DNA of 64,000 bases. It comes from Annona cherimola. Lineage: Eukaryota; Streptophyta; Magnoliopsida; Magnoliales; Annonaceae. The notes under the pieces are model-generated. The model did not search any database and was not told the DNA's origin. It saw only the letters and a list, made by a program, of their open reading frames with translations. The stretch is taken from the NCBI GenBank assembly GCA_030490835.1, contig CM059977.1, positions 21,247,335 through 21,311,334 of the forward strand, in the 5' to 3' direction. Positions 63,349 through 64,000 of the stretch are shown here, piece by piece (position 1 is the stretch's first letter; the number at the start of each line of letters is the position of its first letter). The translations under genes were made by a program, and so were the position numbers.

Positions 63349-64000
63349 GGTTTTTAGATTTGATATGCGGGCTCAAGCTTTTGTCCAGTTTCCTAAATAC
63401 ATAACTTTTGTATTTTTATATTTATTTAGATATTTTTTGAATTTTCAAAAATGAAAAAATCAGCATTGTTCATGCGCATGCAAATTAACCCCGCTAGATA
63501 TAACCGGCTACAACTTCGAAATAGTTATTAAGCGCGTTAACATTCAAAATGTTGGATGAAAGAACTATATCTAACAGTAGGCTACGGTCAGTAGTGACGA
63601 CTCTTGGAATGCTAGACTAAATATGTTTAGCCTATTATTGAAATCTTTAGAATCCGACTCACTAAACCCCAAAGTTTATCTACTTAGCTTTTTTAGAACC
63701 AAAACCCAAGGATTTCAAAAAAAAAAAAAAGAAGAAGAAGAAGTTAGAGTTAGGGTAAACTTGAACCCAAGGAATCCAAACTTAATTACCATTTATATCT
63801 ATAATAAAATATATAATTTCCATAATACATAAATAATATTTCTTAATGTTTATGTATTTTTTATTATTTATATTTATGTTTGGATATATGTTTGACATAT
63901 TACAATTATATTATATATAAATTACATTATTCTCAAATAAATTACATTATTTTCATTTACATCCATCTTTATATTTATATTATTTATGTCAAGTTTATTA
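63349..64000. other. Terminal AT-rich intergenic DNA, nothing recognised
   Basis: A (GAA)n-like stretch at 63731-63742 and AT-rich sequence to the window end. Confidence 0.5.

Overview
The window is nuclear DNA of a flowering plant. The evidence is interrupted genes with GT-AG introns, plant-specific families (class III peroxidase, DOXC-type 2-oxoglutarate dioxygenase, type I inositol-polyphosphate 5-phosphatase, NB-ARC-LRR), plastid-type transit sequence, a eukaryotic tRNA-Arg gene read on the minus strand, and dense plant-type transposons. The background is very AT-rich; genes are GC-richer islands. I cannot name the species.

Layout. 1-20.8 kb is gene-poor and made largely of non-autonomous DNA transposons (hAT-like with 8-bp target duplications, foldback MITEs with 9-bp duplications, Tourist-like fragments), tandem duplications and AT-rich DNA. 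21.0-26.1 kb holds an intact-looking 10-exon type I 5-phosphatase gene with a foldback MITE in intron 5. 28.1-32.7 kb is a repeat block: a SINE-like piece, two abutting MITEs, a degenerate ~137-bp tandem array, and a 1.68-kb solo LTR. 34.65-36.5 kb is a broken, 5'-truncated CC-type NB-LRR gene. 38.9-43.2 kb is a young Ty1-copia element with identical 581-bp LTRs, an open gag-protease-integrase frame, and nearly all of reverse transcriptase and RNase H deleted. 45.0-48.6 kb is a class III peroxidase gene (4 exons). 50.5-52.2 kb is a small plastid-targeted DnaJ-type zinc-finger gene (4 exons). 54.7 kb is tRNA-Arg(ACG). 55.1-55.5 kb is a 5'-truncated LINE tail. 57.5-59.2 kb is a 2-oxoglutarate dioxygenase gene (4 exons, one GC-AG intron). 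59.5-63.2 kb is a nested stack of MITEs and hAT elements whose order of insertion can be read.

The five host genes do not look like one pathway; they act in inositol phosphate signalling, the cell wall/apoplast, plastid protein assembly, translation and specialised or hormone-related oxidation. The most striking observations are (1) the copia LTR carries arrays of heat-shock-element motifs just upstream of its TATA box, has non-canonical TA...CA ends and an in-frame loss of RT; (2) a foldback MITE family with about a dozen copies in 64 kb shares a core and has perfect 9-bp target duplications at several sites, including abutting and nested insertions; (3) a degenerate satellite-like array next to a solo LTR whose U3 is filled with GTCGAC-containing repeats.
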